The position numbers and the translations under genes were made by a program. DNA of 64,000 nt from Hyphomicrobiales bacterium (GTDB taxonomy: Bacteria; Pseudomonadota; Alphaproteobacteria; Rhizobiales; Beijerinckiaceae). The notes below the pieces were generated by a model. That model had not been told where the DNA came from, did no database searches, and saw nothing but the letters and a program-made list of their open reading frames with translations. Shown here in pieces: positions 35,125-44,121 of the stretch. Location: NCBI GenBank assembly GCA_027484605.1, contig JAIXSR010000041.1, positions 1 to 64,000 of the forward strand, written 5' to 3'. How positions within the stretch are numbered: the stretch's first letter is position 1; every line of letters starts with the position of its first letter.

Positions 35125-36048
35125 CTAGCGGCTTCTGGGCGGCTGCGACACCAGATAAGCCGAGATGGCATCGGTCAGCCGCGTTGCCTTGGCAAGGTTA
35201 TCGGCATTCGAGACCATCAGCGCCGCGACCAGCGCCTCGATCACCAGGAGCGCGGCGACATTGCTCGAGGACAGGACGGGATGCGTGGCCTGGGCCACGA
35301 GCGTCTCGCTGGCCAGGGGCACGAGCGGCGAAGCGGCCGAATCCGTGATGGCGAAGATGGTCGCCCCCTGATCTGCGGCATAGCGCGTGAGATGCACGGC
35401 ATCCGTCGCGTAGCGGGGGAACGAGATCGCGATCAGCACGTCTTCCGGGCCGAGATTCATCAGGCGGCCGGCCGCATTCTCGGTGCCGCCATATTCGACC
35501 ACGTTGACGATGTGGTGGCAGAACGGCTGGAGCCCCAGCGCGAGGAAGCCGGCGAGATGGGCGGAGAGGCCAAAGCCCATCACATAGACGCAGCGCGCCT
35601 CTGTGAGGCGGCCGACGATCCGCGCGATCATGTCCGGCGCAAGCCCTTCGGCCGTACCGCGCAGATTGGCCAGCGTATCCTCGAGCCCTTCCCGCATCGG
35701 AGCAGCGCCCTCGGCGCGGACCAGCGCACCGCGCAGCTTCTCCACCGGGCGGAGGACGGATTGCAGCGTATCGGCAAGGGCCGCCCGGAGTTCGGGAAAA
35801 CCGCCATAGCCGAGATGCCGCGCAAAACGCGACAGGGTCGCCGTGGAAACGCCGCTGGCGGCGGCAAGGTCCTCGATCGAGAGCGCGGCACCGCGTACGG
35901 GGTTCCGGAGGAGATGCTCGGCAATCGCGCGGTTCGAGGCCGAACCCGAGGCCTGGAGCCTGACCAGTTGCTGTCCGAGCGGCGAGGCGGCGAAGGCCAT
36001 GTCGCTGACACCCTGGGCGTCGATCGATGTATGAAGAGATTTTTTCAT
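35125..36048 (-). CDS. MurR/RpiR family transcriptional regulator
   Basis: A 307-residue regulator with an N-terminal HTH_6 domain (LSIEDLAAASGVSTATLSRFARHLGYGGFPELRAAL within about 55-95) and a C-terminal SIS sugar-isomerase domain (about 130-285: VYVMGFGLSAHLAGF, AISFPRYATDAV, AITDSAASPLV). The SIS domain normally binds a phosphosugar or similar ligand. It is divergent from an amino-acid ABC operon and a near-perfect palindrome overlaps its start codon, so it probably regulates that operon and itself. Confidence 0.9.
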   Translation of the reverse strand: MKKSLHTSIDAQGVSDMAFAASPLGQQLVRLQASGSASNRAIAEHLLRNPVRGAALSIEDLAAASGVSTATLSRFARHLGYGGFPELRAALADTLQSVLRPVEKLRGALVRAEGAAPMREGLEDTLANLRGTAEGLAPDMIARIVGRLTEARCVYVMGFGLSAHLAGFLALGLQPFCHHIVNVVEYGGTENAAGRLMNLGPEDVLIAISFPRYATDAVHLTRYAADQGATIFAITDSAASPLVPLASETLVAQATHPVLSSSNVAALLVIEALVAALMVSNADNLAKATRLTDAISAYLVSQPPRSR

Positions 36049-36066
36049 ATGTTGACTGTATGAAAA
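36042..36066. promoter_or_regulatory. Palindromic operator candidate at the rpiR start
   Basis: TTTTCATA (36042-36049) and TATGAAAA (36059-36066) form a perfect 8-bp inverted repeat with a 9-bp spacer. It covers the rpiR start codon (36046-36048) and lies 64 bases upstream of the transporter ATG. Size and position suit autorepression plus control of the divergent operon by the SIS-domain regulator. Confidence 0.6.
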
Positions 36067-36129
36067 TTACTCGCCACAGTGAAGCCGGATCGGACAAGCA
36101 ATCCACTGCAATCCAACGGGAGATCCTGC

Positions 36130-36906
36130 ATGCTGAAGCGTACCTTCCTGTCGGCCGCCGGCGCGGCCGCTCTCGCCCTCATCCTGGCCCCGTCGGCCAT
36201 CGCCCAGGCGCCGAAGCTGCGCATCGGCGTCGAGGGCAATTACCCGCCCTTTTCGATGATCGCGCCGGACGGCAAGCTCGGCGGCTTCGACATCGACATC
36301 GCCAACGCGATCTGCAACGAATTGAAGGCGGAATGCGTGTTTGTCCAGCAGGAGTTCGACGGGATGATCCCGGCACTCAATGCGAGGAAGTTCGACATGA
36401 TCGTCGCGTCGATGACGATCACCGAAGCACGCAAGAAATCCGTCGATTTCTCCGACCCCTATTATGACGTCCCCTCGCGTTTCGTGGCCAAGGCCGGCGC
36501 CTTCGCCGATCATTCCCCGGCCGCGCTGAAGGGCAAGAAGATCGTGGTGCTGCGCAACTCGCCGCGCGCCGCCTATCTCGCCGAGAACTACAAGGACAGC
36601 GAGGTCGTTCTCGCCGGCAAGGAAACCGAGGTCTACATGGAGCTCGCCGTCGGCCGGGCCGATGTGGCCTTCGGATCGTCGGTGGTGTCGGCCGAGGCCT
36701 TCCTGAAGAAGCCGGAAGGCAAGGGCTTCGCCCAGCTGGGCCCGGCGATCCGGATCGGGGCCGGCTCGGGCGTCGGGATTGCCGTCCGCAAGGATGACGA
36801 GGCCCTGCGCACCCGCATCAACGCGGCCCTCGCGGCGCTGAAATCGAGCGGGCGCTACAAGGCGATGGCCGACAAGTATTTCGATTTCGACATTTCGGGC
36901 TCCTGA
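36130..36906 (+). CDS. ABC transporter substrate-binding protein, polar amino acid family
   Basis: A 258-residue periplasmic binding protein (SBP_bac_3). A Sec signal (MLKRTFLSAAGAAALALILAP, ending at AIAQA) is followed by LRIGVEGNYPPFSMIAPDGKLGGFDIDIANAIC, the N-lobe motif of lysine/arginine/ornithine/histidine binders (cited as a region of residues about 29-60). ATG 36130 follows GGGAG. It is the first gene of the permease-deacylase-ATPase operon. Confidence 0.92.
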   Translation: MLKRTFLSAAGAAALALILAPSAIAQAPKLRIGVEGNYPPFSMIAPDGKLGGFDIDIANAICNELKAECVFVQQEFDGMIPALNARKFDMIVASMTITEARKKSVDFSDPYYDVPSRFVAKAGAFADHSPAALKGKKIVVLRNSPRAAYLAENYKDSEVVLAGKETEVYMELAVGRADVAFGSSVVSAEAFLKKPEGKGFAQLGPAIRIGAGSGVGIAVRKDDEALRTRINAALAALKSSGRYKAMADKYFDFDISGS

Positions 36907-36948
36907 TCCCGGATCCGGGCGACCCTCGCGAGAAGGCGGGACGATCTC

Positions 36949-37638
36949 ATGTTCCTCCATGGCTATTTTCCCGCCATCCTCGAGGGTCTCCGCTCGACCC
37001 TGCTGATCTCGGCCACCTCGCTGTCGATTGCCTGCCTGTTCGGGCTGATCGGCGCGGGGGCCAAGCTGTCCGGCTCGCGCCTTGCCGGGCTGGCGGCGGA
37101 TATCTACACGACGCTGATCCGCGGCCTGCCGGAACTCGTCCTGCTGCTGCTGATCTTCTATGGCGGGCAGATCATGGTCAACGCGCTCGCCGACCGGGCG
37201 GGGCTCGGCTATTTCGACATCAATCCCTTCCTGGCCGGCACGCTGACCCTCGGCTTCATCTTCGGGGCCTATCTGACCGAGACCTTCCGCGGCGCCATTC
37301 TCGCCATTCCGCGGGGGCAGATGGAAGCCGGCAAGGCCTATGGCATGACGCAGGGACAGATCCTGCGCCGGATCATCCTGCCGCAGATGGTGCGCCACGC
37401 CATTCCCGGCTTCACGAATAACTGGCTGGTGATGATCAAGGCGACGGCCCTGCTCTCGATCATCGGGCTCGATGACATGGTCCACCGTGCCAATCTCGCC
37501 TCCGCCGCCACGCGGGCGCCCTTCACCTTCTATGCCACGATTGCTGGGCTCTATCTCGCCGTCACCACAATTTCCATCCTGCTGCTCGGCTGGGTGGAGC
37601 GGCGCTTCTCGCTCGGCGTGAGAAAGGTCGAGTTCTGA
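36949..37638 (+). CDS. Amino acid ABC permease, HisQ/GlnP type
   Basis: A 229-residue inner-membrane permease with five hydrophobic segments and the EAA loop (GQMEAGKAYGMTQGQILRRIILPQ) that contacts the ATPase. The family N-terminal GLRSTLLISATSLSIACLFGLIGA is seen. It overlaps the next permease by one base (TGATG), so the two form a heterodimeric channel. Confidence 0.92.
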   Translation: MFLHGYFPAILEGLRSTLLISATSLSIACLFGLIGAGAKLSGSRLAGLAADIYTTLIRGLPELVLLLLIFYGGQIMVNALADRAGLGYFDINPFLAGTLTLGFIFGAYLTETFRGAILAIPRGQMEAGKAYGMTQGQILRRIILPQMVRHAIPGFTNNWLVMIKATALLSIIGLDDMVHRANLASAATRAPFTFYATIAGLYLAVTTISILLLGWVERRFSLGVRKVEF

Positions 37639-38348
37639 TGATCGACTGGGCCCTCATTGCGGAATCCTGGCCGCTCTATCTCAACGGGCTGAAAATCAGC
37701 CTGATCCTGATGGCGATCTCGGTCTCGGCCTCGTTCCTGCTGTCGGTGCCGCTGGCCATTGCCCGCGTCTCGCCCAATCCCTGGCTGTCGAAGCCGGTCT
37801 TCCTCTACACCTATGTGATCCGGGGAACGCCGCTGCTGGTCCAGCTCTACATGATCTATTTCGGGCTGGCGCAGTTCGAATGGCTGCGCGAGAGCATCGC
37901 CTGGCCGCTCTTCCGCAATGCCTGGTTCTGCGCATGGCTGGCCTTCGCGCTCAACAGCACGGCCTACACGACCGAGATCCTGGCCGGAGCGCTTCGCCAG
38001 ACGCCGAGCGGCGAACTCGAGGCTGCCCGCAGCCTCGGCATGTCCACGGCCACGATCTATGGCCGGATCCTGCTGCCGAGCGCGATCCGCCGGGCCCTGC
38101 CGCAATATGGCAACGAGCTGGTCATGGTGATGCATGCCACCTCGATCGCCAGCGCGGTGACCATCGTCGAACTCACCCGAACGGCGCGCGATGTCTACTA
38201 CAACCATCTGGCGCCGTTCGAGGCGTTCGGCCTCGTCGCCCTGTTCTATTTCGTCATCACCTTCGCGCTTGTCGGGCTGGTGAAGCTGCTCGAGGGGCGC
38301 TTCCTCCGGCATCTCCGCCCGATGTCCACTCCGTCGAAAGCAGCCTGA
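37638..38348 (+). CDS. Amino acid ABC permease, HisM/ArtM type
   Basis: A 236-residue second permease with about five hydrophobic segments, the start GLKISLILMAISVSASFLLSVPLAIA, and an EAA loop (GELEAARSLGMSTATIYGRILLPSA). YVIRGTPLLVQLYMIYFG is typical of the family. It sits between the first permease and a zinc deacylase, with a two-base gap before the latter. Confidence 0.92.
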   Translation: MIDWALIAESWPLYLNGLKISLILMAISVSASFLLSVPLAIARVSPNPWLSKPVFLYTYVIRGTPLLVQLYMIYFGLAQFEWLRESIAWPLFRNAWFCAWLAFALNSTAYTTEILAGALRQTPSGELEAARSLGMSTATIYGRILLPSAIRRALPQYGNELVMVMHATSIASAVTIVELTRTARDVYYNHLAPFEAFGLVALFYFVITFALVGLVKLLEGRFLRHLRPMSTPSKAA

Positions 38349-38350
38349 CC

Positions 38351-39466
38351 ATGCCGAGCGAAACCATCGCGATCCCCTCGGGAACGCCGGGCACCGAATA
38401 CAGCCTCACCGCGCACCGGTTCGGCCAGCGCGATGCCCGGCCGTATGTCTATATCCAGGCGGCGCTGCATGCCGACGAGATCCCAGGCATGATCTGCGCG
38501 CAGGTCCTCCGCCGGGAACTGGCGGCGCTCGACAAGGCCGGCGCACTGGCCGGACAGGTGACGCTTGTCCCGGTGGCCAATCCGATCGGCCTCGCCCAGC
38601 AGGTGCTCGGCCAGCCGGTTGGGCGGTTTTCGCTGGCGGATGGCGGCAATTTCAACCGGGACTTCCCGGATCTCGGCGCGGTGCTCGTGGCCCGATTGGG
38701 CGACCAGCTCACGATGGATGAAGGCCGGAATGCCGCGCTGGTCCGGGAAGCCTTCGCCGAGGCGCTCTGGCAACAGGTGCCGGGCACCGCTTCGCAGCAT
38801 CTCAAGGCCAACCTGCTCCGGCTGGCGCTCGAGGCGGATCTCGTTCTCGACCTGCATTGCGATGCCGATGCCGCGCTGCATCTCTACACGCAGCCGCGCT
38901 CGCTGGCGGCCTTCACGCCGCTGGCCGCCCTGCTCGGTGCCAAGGCGATCCTGCTGGCCGAGGTATCCGGCGGCGACCCGTTCGACGAGGCCCTCAGCCG
39001 CCCATGGGCGGACCTGGCCAAGGCGCGGCCTGACCGGCCGCTGCCGGCCGGCTGCCATGCCGTGACCGTGGAACTGCGCGGGCAGGCCGATGTCCGCCAG
39101 GATCTCGCCGAGGCCGATGCCCGGGCGATCCTCGGCTTCCTTCGCCATGCCGGCGTAATCCCCGGGGACAGGCCGGACCTGCCGGACCTGCTCTGCCGGC
39201 CCACCCTGCTCGAAGCCTCCGAGCCGATCATCGCCCCGACCGGCGGCATCCTGACCTACCGCAAGATGGCCGGTGAAGTGGTCACGGCCGGCGAGATCCT
39301 CGCCGATATCACCGACCCGCTGACGGGCGACCGGATCCCGGTCAAGGCCCTTTCGGCGGGCATGTTCTACGCGCGCTCGGCCGAGACCTTCGTCACGCCG
39401 GGCAAGCGCCTCGGCAAGGTCGCCGGCGATGCCCTGCGGCGCAGCGGCCGCCTCCTGAGCCCATGA
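38351..39466 (+). CDS. Succinylglutamate desuccinylase/aspartoacylase-family deacylase
   Basis: A 371-residue M14-type zinc enzyme. The zinc ligands are in [10 protein letters not shown] (His and Glu) and [10 protein letters not shown] (His), and NFNRDFPD is a family signature; a C-terminal beta domain follows after about residue 290. Related enzymes remove acyl groups from N-acyl amino acids (AstE, aspartoacylase, DoeB of ectoine breakdown). Its position between permease and ATPase genes suggests that the transported solute is an N-acylated amino acid, cut after uptake. Substrate unknown. Confidence 0.85.
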   Translation: MPSETIAIPSGTPGTEYSLTAHRFGQRDARPYVYIQAALHADEIPGMICAQVLRRELAALDKAGALAGQVTLVPVANPIGLAQQVLGQPVGRFSLADGGNFNRDFPDLGAVLVARLGDQLTMDEGRNAALVREAFAEALWQQVPGTASQHLKANLLRLALEADLVLDLHCDADAALHLYTQPRSLAAFTPLAALLGAKAILLAEVSGGDPFDEALSRPWADLAKARPDRPLPAGCHAVTVELRGQADVRQDLAEADARAILGFLRHAGVIPGDRPDLPDLLCRPTLLEASEPIIAPTGGILTYRKMAGEVVTAGEILADITDPLTGDRIPVKALSAGMFYARSAETFVTPGKRLGKVAGDALRRSGRLLSP

Positions 39467-39477
39467 AGGAGTTTCCC

Positions 39478-40269
39478 ATGTCGATGGCGATGGCCGCATC
39501 CCCGGTCGAAAAACTGCGTGCCGAAGGGCTCCGGAAGAGCTTCGGCACCGTCGAGGTCTTGAAGGGCGTGACCCTGGCCGCCAATTCCGGCGACGTCATC
39601 GCGATGATCGGCTCGTCCGGATCGGGCAAGAGCACGGTGCTGCGCTGCCTGAACCTGCTCGAGAAGCCGAATGCCGGGCGGATCATCGTCAGCGGCGAGG
39701 AATTGCGCCTCGCCCCCGATCGCCGGGGGGAGCTCGACGCCGAGGATCCGCAGCAGCTCCAGCGCATGCGGGCGCGCCTCGCCATGGTGTTCCAGCAATT
39801 CAACCTCTGGGGCCATATGACGGCGCTCGAGAATGTCATCGAGGCCCCGATCCGCGTGCTCGGCCTTTCGCGCGCGGAGGCCGTGGCCCGGGCGGAACGC
39901 TATCTTGCCCGGGTCGGCGTCAGCCATCGCAAGGATGCCTATCCCTCGCATATGTCCGGCGGCGAGCAGCAGCGCGTGGCCATTGCCCGCGCGCTGGCCA
40001 TGGAGCCGGAAGTGATGCTGTTCGACGAGCCGACCTCGGCGCTCGATCCCGAACTGGTGGGCGAGGTGCTCCGCGTGATGCGCTCGCTGGCCGAGGAAGG
40101 CCGGACCATGCTGGTCGTGACCCACGAGATGGGTTTTGCCCGCGAAGTGGCCAGCCGGGTGATCTTCCTCCATCGCGGCGTGATCGAGGAAGAGGGCCCG
40201 CCCGGGCAGGTCCTCTCGAATCCGAGCAGCGAAAGGCTGCAGAGCTTCCTCGCCAACAGCCTGAAATAG
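39478..40269 (+). CDS. Amino acid ABC transporter ATP-binding protein
   Basis: A 263-residue ATPase of the HisP/GlnQ type: Walker [10 protein letters not shown], signature MSGGEQQRV, Walker [10 protein letters not shown] and switch-His region VVTHEMGF are all present. Start 39478 is chosen because AAGGAG lies 6 bases before it. An ATG at 39463 overlaps the deacylase stop (ATGA) but places the ribosome-binding site inside the coding region, so it is less likely. Last gene of the operon. Confidence 0.94.
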   Translation: MSMAMAASPVEKLRAEGLRKSFGTVEVLKGVTLAANSGDVIAMIGSSGSGKSTVLRCLNLLEKPNAGRIIVSGEELRLAPDRRGELDAEDPQQLQRMRARLAMVFQQFNLWGHMTALENVIEAPIRVLGLSRAEAVARAERYLARVGVSHRKDAYPSHMSGGEQQRVAIARALAMEPEVMLFDEPTSALDPELVGEVLRVMRSLAEEGRTMLVVTHEMGFAREVASRVIFLHRGVIEEEGPPGQVLSNPSSERLQSFLANSLK

Positions 40270-40281
40270 GCCGTCCGGGCC

Positions 40282-40995
40282 TCAGGCCGGGAGAACGATC
40301 ACCTTCGTCTTGACCGGCGTCCGGTCATAGAGGTCGATCATGTCCTGCGTCAGCAGGCCCGTGCACCCGCTCGTCACGCCGCTGCCGATCGATTCCGGAT
40401 CGCTGGTGCTGTAGAGCGTGTAGAGCGTGTAGACGCCGTTCTGGTACAGGTAGAGCGTGCGGGCCCCGAGCGGATTTTCCGGCCCGCCGGGCATGCCGCG
40501 GGCATATTTGGCGACTTCCGGCTGGCGCTTGATCATTTCCTTCGGCGGCGTCCAGGTCGGCCATTCGGCCTTGCGGCCGATATAGGCCTCGCCGCTCCAG
40601 AGGAAGCCCTCGCGGCCGACATTGGCGCCGTAGCGGGTGGCATTGCCCTCCCCCTCGATCCGGTAGACGTAGAAATTCGAGGGATCGACGATGATCGTGC
40701 CAGGCGCCTCGTTGGTCTCGTAGCGCACGGTCCGGCGGAAATATTTCGGATCGACCTGGCTGATATCAACGGCGGGAATGGGAAACCGCTTGTCCGGCAC
40801 GGCACCATAGAGCTTCTCCGCTTCGGCGAGGCTCATGCCGTCATTGGTGACGCAGCCGCCCAGAGCCAGCGCGCCGATCCCGGCCGTGGCGCCGAGGAGG
40901 AACGAACGGCGATGGAGAATGCCCGGCTCCCGCGCGGCACGGACAGCCCCGTCCAGCGCTTCGGCATCCCTGATTTCCTTGCCCGTGACGATCAT
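40282..40995 (-). CDS. YkuD-fold L,D-transpeptidase-like lipoprotein with non-standard motif
   Basis: A 237-residue exported protein. The N terminus ([20 protein letters not shown]) combines a twin-arginine signal and a lipobox ending in Cys at residue about 48. The YkuD domain follows (about 85-237). In standard enzymes the core reads HGTN...SSGCIRM, with catalytic His and Cys; here it reads [20 protein letters not shown]. The Cys is kept, the His is replaced by Tyr, and the Arg by Gly. No histidine exists anywhere after the signal. It may be a non-catalytic or differently working member. A gene on its own; no operon partners. Confidence 0.85.
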   Translation of the reverse strand: MIVTGKEIRDAEALDGAVRAAREPGILHRRSFLLGATAGIGALALGGCVTNDGMSLAEAEKLYGAVPDKRFPIPAVDISQVDPKYFRRTVRYETNEAPGTIIVDPSNFYVYRIEGEGNATRYGANVGREGFLWSGEAYIGRKAEWPTWTPPKEMIKRQPEVAKYARGMPGGPENPLGARTLYLYQNGVYTLYTLYSTSDPESIGSGVTSGCTGLLTQDMIDLYDRTPVKTKVIVLPA

Positions 40996-41139
40996 CGTGG
41001 GTTTTCCCTTGTCTCGCTACTCGACCAGAGGAAACTCCGGTACGCACGGTTTCACCAACATTTCCGGTCAATTTTGCCGCCAGATGACGCGATTGGCAAG
41101 ACCGGGGGTTTTGGGGTCTCACGGCGGCGCTGATAGGTC

Positions 41140-41229
41140 TGGCGGACAGGGAGGGATTCGAACCCTCGATAGAGTTGCCCCTATACACGCGTTCCAGGCG
41201 TGCGCCTTCAACCACTCGGCCACCTGTCC
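41140..41229 (-). tRNA. tRNA-Ser (anticodon GGA)
   Basis: 90 bases with encoded CCA. Acceptor stem GGACAGG/CCTGTCC; anticodon arm CACGC-CTGGAAC-GCGTG with anticodon GGA; a long variable arm, as in serine tRNAs; T arm GGTTCGAATCC. No integrase or repeat lies next to it. Confidence 0.95.
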
Positions 41230-41417
41230 GTGCGCGCGCCGGGAAGGCGCGGGTCTTGCGCCGCATGACAGCGCAAGCCCGGCCTTATGACGGGGCGCGG
41301 CGGAAAATGCAAGGCTCGCGAGGCGCCTGCTCGCGATGGTTTCACGTTTGGTTGACAGGGGTTGCGCCTAACGCACGGGAGCCCCAGCTTGGGACGACCA
41401 ATCGAGAGGGGAATCCG

Positions 41418-42074
41418 ATGTTTTTCCGCAAGAAGTCCGAAATGCCGACGGCCGCCACCGCCCTGCCGGGCCGTGAGGTGCCGATTCCCGCGGCCAGCCG
41501 GCACCATGTGCTCGGCCAGCCCCTGCAGGGGCCCTATCCCGAGGGGCTCGAGGTGGCGGTTTTCGGGCTGGGCTGCTTCTGGGGTGCGGAACGCAAGTTC
41601 TGGCAGCTCGGGCAGGGGATCTGGACCACGGCGGTCGGCTATGCGGCCGGCTACACGCCCAACCCGACCTATGAGGAGGTCTGCTCCGGGCTGACCGGCC
41701 ATAACGAAGTCGTGCTGGTTGTGCATGACCCGGCCCAGATCAGCTACGACATGCTGCTGAAGACCTTCTGGGAGAGCCATGATCCCACCCAGGGCATGCG
41801 GCAAGGCAATGATACCGGCACGCAATACCGCTCCGGCATCTATGTCACCTCGCCGGCGCAGCGCCAGGCGGCGGAAGCCTCGCTGGCCGCCTTCCAGGCT
41901 GCGCTGGAAACGCGCGGCTACGGGCGGATCACCACCGAGATCCGCGATGCGGGACCGTTCTACTTCGCCGAGGCCTATCACCAGCAATATCTCGCCAAGA
42001 ATCCGGGCGGCTATTGCGGGCTCGGCGGCACCGGCGTGTCCTGCCCGATCGGGCTGGCCAGGGTCTCGGGCTGA
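41418..42074 (+). CDS. msrA: Peptide methionine sulfoxide reductase A
   Basis: A 218-residue MsrA, repairing methionine-S-sulfoxide. The catalytic Cys is in [12 protein letters not shown] at about 55, and two more Cys near the C terminus ([14 protein letters not shown]) fit resolving and recycling cysteines. The extended N terminus and C terminus are the usual longer bacterial form. ATG 41418 has GAGAGGGG upstream. The frame is open farther up to 41175, but that includes the tRNA region and is not translated. Confidence 0.94.
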   Translation: MFFRKKSEMPTAATALPGREVPIPAASRHHVLGQPLQGPYPEGLEVAVFGLGCFWGAERKFWQLGQGIWTTAVGYAAGYTPNPTYEEVCSGLTGHNEVVLVVHDPAQISYDMLLKTFWESHDPTQGMRQGNDTGTQYRSGIYVTSPAQRQAAEASLAAFQAALETRGYGRITTEIRDAGPFYFAEAYHQQYLAKNPGGYCGLGGTGVSCPIGLARVSG

Positions 42075-42154
42075 AGCGCCAAAGGCGCGTCCCGCTTCTC
42101 AACGGCCGCGCCCGATGCTATGGGCTCCCGGTCCGTCCTGGACCGGGGGTCATC

Positions 42155-42658
42155 ATGATCGAACGCGTGCTCGAACAATTCCTCTTCCGGAGCCGGTGGC
42201 TGCTGGCCCCGTTCTACGTGATGCTGGTGGTCGCGCTCTGCGTGCTGCTGCTCAAGGCCGGGCAGGAAACGGTCCATTTCGTCGTCCATGCGCTGAAGGC
42301 CACGGAATCAGATGTGATCCTCGGCGTCCTCGCCCTGGTCGACCTGACGCTGACAGGCTCGCTCATCATCATCGTGATCTTCTCGGGCTACGAGAATTTC
42401 GTCTCGAAGATCGAGGTCGAGGATGCGAAGGACTGGCCGGAATGGATGGGCAAGATCGATTTCTCGGGGCTCAAGCTCAAGCTCCTGTCCTCGATCGTCG
42501 CGATTTCCGGCATCCAGGTTCTCAAGGCCTTCATGAATGTGAAGAATACCAGCGACCGGGACCTGATCTGGCTCGTGGTGATCCATATGGTCTTCGTCGG
42601 TTCGGGCCTTCTTATGGCCCTGACGGACCGGATTACCGGCGACGCCAAGAATCATTGA
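42155..42658 (+). CDS. YqhA/UPF0114 family inner-membrane protein
   Basis: A 167-residue protein with about four hydrophobic segments. The family opening (IERVLEQFLFRSRWLLAPFY) and the conserved IIIVIFSGYENFVSK are present. The cellular role is unknown. ATG 42155 follows GGGGGT. The stop codon lies inside the first unit of a tandem 16-bp repeat, so the last residues (DAKNH) correspond to repeat unit one. Confidence 0.85.
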   Translation: MIERVLEQFLFRSRWLLAPFYVMLVVALCVLLLKAGQETVHFVVHALKATESDVILGVLALVDLTLTGSLIIIVIFSGYENFVSKIEVEDAKDWPEWMGKIDFSGLKLKLLSSIVAISGIQVLKAFMNVKNTSDRDLIWLVVIHMVFVGSGLLMALTDRITGDAKNH

Positions 42659-42691
42659 AGCCAAGAATCATTGAAGCCAAGAATCATTGAA
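42644..42691 (+). repeat. Three exact 16-bp tandem repeats over the yqhA stop codon
   Basis: GCCAAGAATCATTGAA is repeated without change at 42644-42659, 42660-42675 and 42676-42691. The first copy includes the yqhA stop codon TGA, the other two lie in the spacer. A degenerate echo (ATCAGGAAC...ATACCAGGAAC) follows. It looks like a recent slippage duplication of the gene's end. Confidence 0.9.
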
Positions 42692-42716
42692 ATCAGGAAC
42701 CCTTGATACCAGGAAC

Positions 42717-42758
42717 GGCGACAGCCCCTGAACCGGGGCTGCGCGGGGCGCTGTCGCC
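42717..42758. terminator. Hairpin between convergent yqhA and ptsN
   Basis: GGCGACAGC (42717-42725) pairs perfectly with GCTGTCGCC (42750-42758), with an inner CCCC/GGGG stem. It lies in the gap between two convergent genes and could end both transcripts; there is no clear T run, so it may need help from Rho. Confidence 0.55.
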
Positions 42759-42759
42759 T

Positions 42760-43224
42760 TCAGGCTGCGCGCGAGGTGGTCTCCGAGGTCAGGATCGCAT
42801 AGATCGCCCCGGCATCGTCTGTCTGGCGTAGTTTCTGCGGCACGCCAGGCGCCCGGAAAAGCCGCGCGATGCGCGCCAGCGCCTGGAGATGATCGGCCCC
42901 GGCTTCCTCGGGTGCGAGCAGCACGAAGACCAGATCGACCGGCTCGCCATCCAGCGCCTCGAAATCGACCGGCCGGGCCAACTGGGCGAAGAAGCCGACC
43001 AGCCGGTCGAGGCCGGCCATGCGGCCATGCGGGATGGCAATGCCCTGCCCGATCGCCGTCGTGCCCAACCGCTCACGCTGGAGCAGGGTTTCGAAGACCA
43101 GACGCTCGTTCAGCCCGGCTACCCGCGCGATATGGCCAGCGAGATCCTGGAGGATCTGCTTCTTGCCATTCCCCTTGAGGCCGGCCAGCACCGATTCGGG
43201 CGTGATCAGAGAGGTGATCGTCAT
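42760..43224 (-). CDS. ptsN: Nitrogen PTS enzyme IIA
   Basis: A 154-residue EIIA-Ntr, receiving phosphate from NPr and controlling potassium and nitrogen-linked processes. The phosphorylated His is in IAIPHGRM at about 65. Start ATG 43224 has GAGGGT nearby; the frame also allows GTG 43230, where the ribosome-binding site would be too close. The rpoN-hpf-ptsN order is standard in Proteobacteria; other PTS genes are not here. Confidence 0.93.
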   Translation of the reverse strand: MTITSLITPESVLAGLKGNGKKQILQDLAGHIARVAGLNERLVFETLLQRERLGTTAIGQGIAIPHGRMAGLDRLVGFFAQLARPVDFEALDGEPVDLVFVLLAPEEAGADHLQALARIARLFRAPGVPQKLRQTDDAGAIYAILTSETTSRAA

Positions 43225-43294
43225 GGGCACCCTCTAAGCAGAATGCGTGCCGGAAGGCCAGAGCCAAGTCGGCCCTGACCCCGGCGGGGGGAAC

Positions 43295-43867
43295 TCATCC
43301 GATATCAACCCAGCCATAGTGCCCGTCCTCGCGCCGGTAGAGCACGTTGATGCGCTCGGTACCGGCATTGCGGAAGACGAGTACGGGCGCCGTGCCCTTC
43401 TCGAAGGCGGCCACCGCGCCGGTGATGGAGAGGCGGGAGGCGCCGGCCAGAGGCTCGGCAATGATGGCCGCGCCGGCACCCGTCACCTCGATCACGTCAT
43501 CATCGGCATCGTCATGGCCATTGACCATCGGGGCCGACATCCCGGCGAAATCCGTGGCAATGAGGCGATCCGCGCCATGCCGGTCACGCTTGCGCTTGAA
43601 GCGGCGGAGCTGCTTGGCGATCCGCTCGATGGCGATGCCGACGCTCTGGTAGGCATCGGTCGCCTCGCCCGTGACATGCATAACCGGACCGTGATCGAAA
43701 TGGACAGCGCATTCGGTCTTGAAGCCGATCCCGTCCTTCGCGACGGTGACATGACCCGAATAGCCGGCATCGACATATTTGCGCACCGCATCGTTGAGCC
43801 GATATTCGGCCTGTGCCCTGAGCACATCGCCGAGATCGATATTCTTGCCGGAAACACGTATCGCCAT
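43295..43867 (-). CDS. hpf: Long-form ribosome hibernation-promoting factor
   Basis: A 190-residue long HPF that dimerises 70S ribosomes in stationary phase. The N-terminal S30AE domain (MAIRVSGKNIDLGDVLRAQAEYRL within residues 1-24; GHVTVAKDGIGFKTECAVH) is followed by a linker and the C-terminal dimerisation domain (about 130-190: APVLVFRNAGTERINVLYRREDGHYGWVDIG, residue range 157-188). Lies between rpoN and ptsN, as in other Proteobacteria. Confidence 0.93.
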   Translation of the reverse strand: MAIRVSGKNIDLGDVLRAQAEYRLNDAVRKYVDAGYSGHVTVAKDGIGFKTECAVHFDHGPVMHVTGEATDAYQSVGIAIERIAKQLRRFKRKRDRHGADRLIATDFAGMSAPMVNGHDDADDDVIEVTGAGAAIIAEPLAGASRLSITGAVAAFEKGTAPVLVFRNAGTERINVLYRREDGHYGWVDIG

Positions 43868-44080
43868 GGATTGAACCTCTGAAAGGGACTGGCCTCCCGC
43901 GCGGGGGGCCGATTCGGGTGCGATGTGGCCATTCCGGCCACAGGGTTCCGTGAGGGATGCTGCGCCTGATTCCTCCTCTGGTTCTGGAAGGAGAGGCTAC
44001 GACCGGGCTTCCCGCAAAGTCAACGACAGGCCGTGCTGCCCTGCAACAGGGCGCTGCCCGCAAACCGGGCGTCGTGACGG

Positions 44081-44103
44081 AAAAACCGGCAAAAAGGCCG
44101 GCT
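44081..44103 (-). terminator. Terminator downstream of rpoN
   Basis: On the minus strand AGCCGGC-ctttt-GCCGG is followed by TTTTT, a compact Rho-independent terminator 19 bases after the rpoN stop. Further hairpins (GCCCG...CGGGC at 44056-44070) follow in the 0.25-kb gap before hpf. Confidence 0.75.
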
Positions 44104-44121
44104 GAAAGGGAGCCGCACGCC

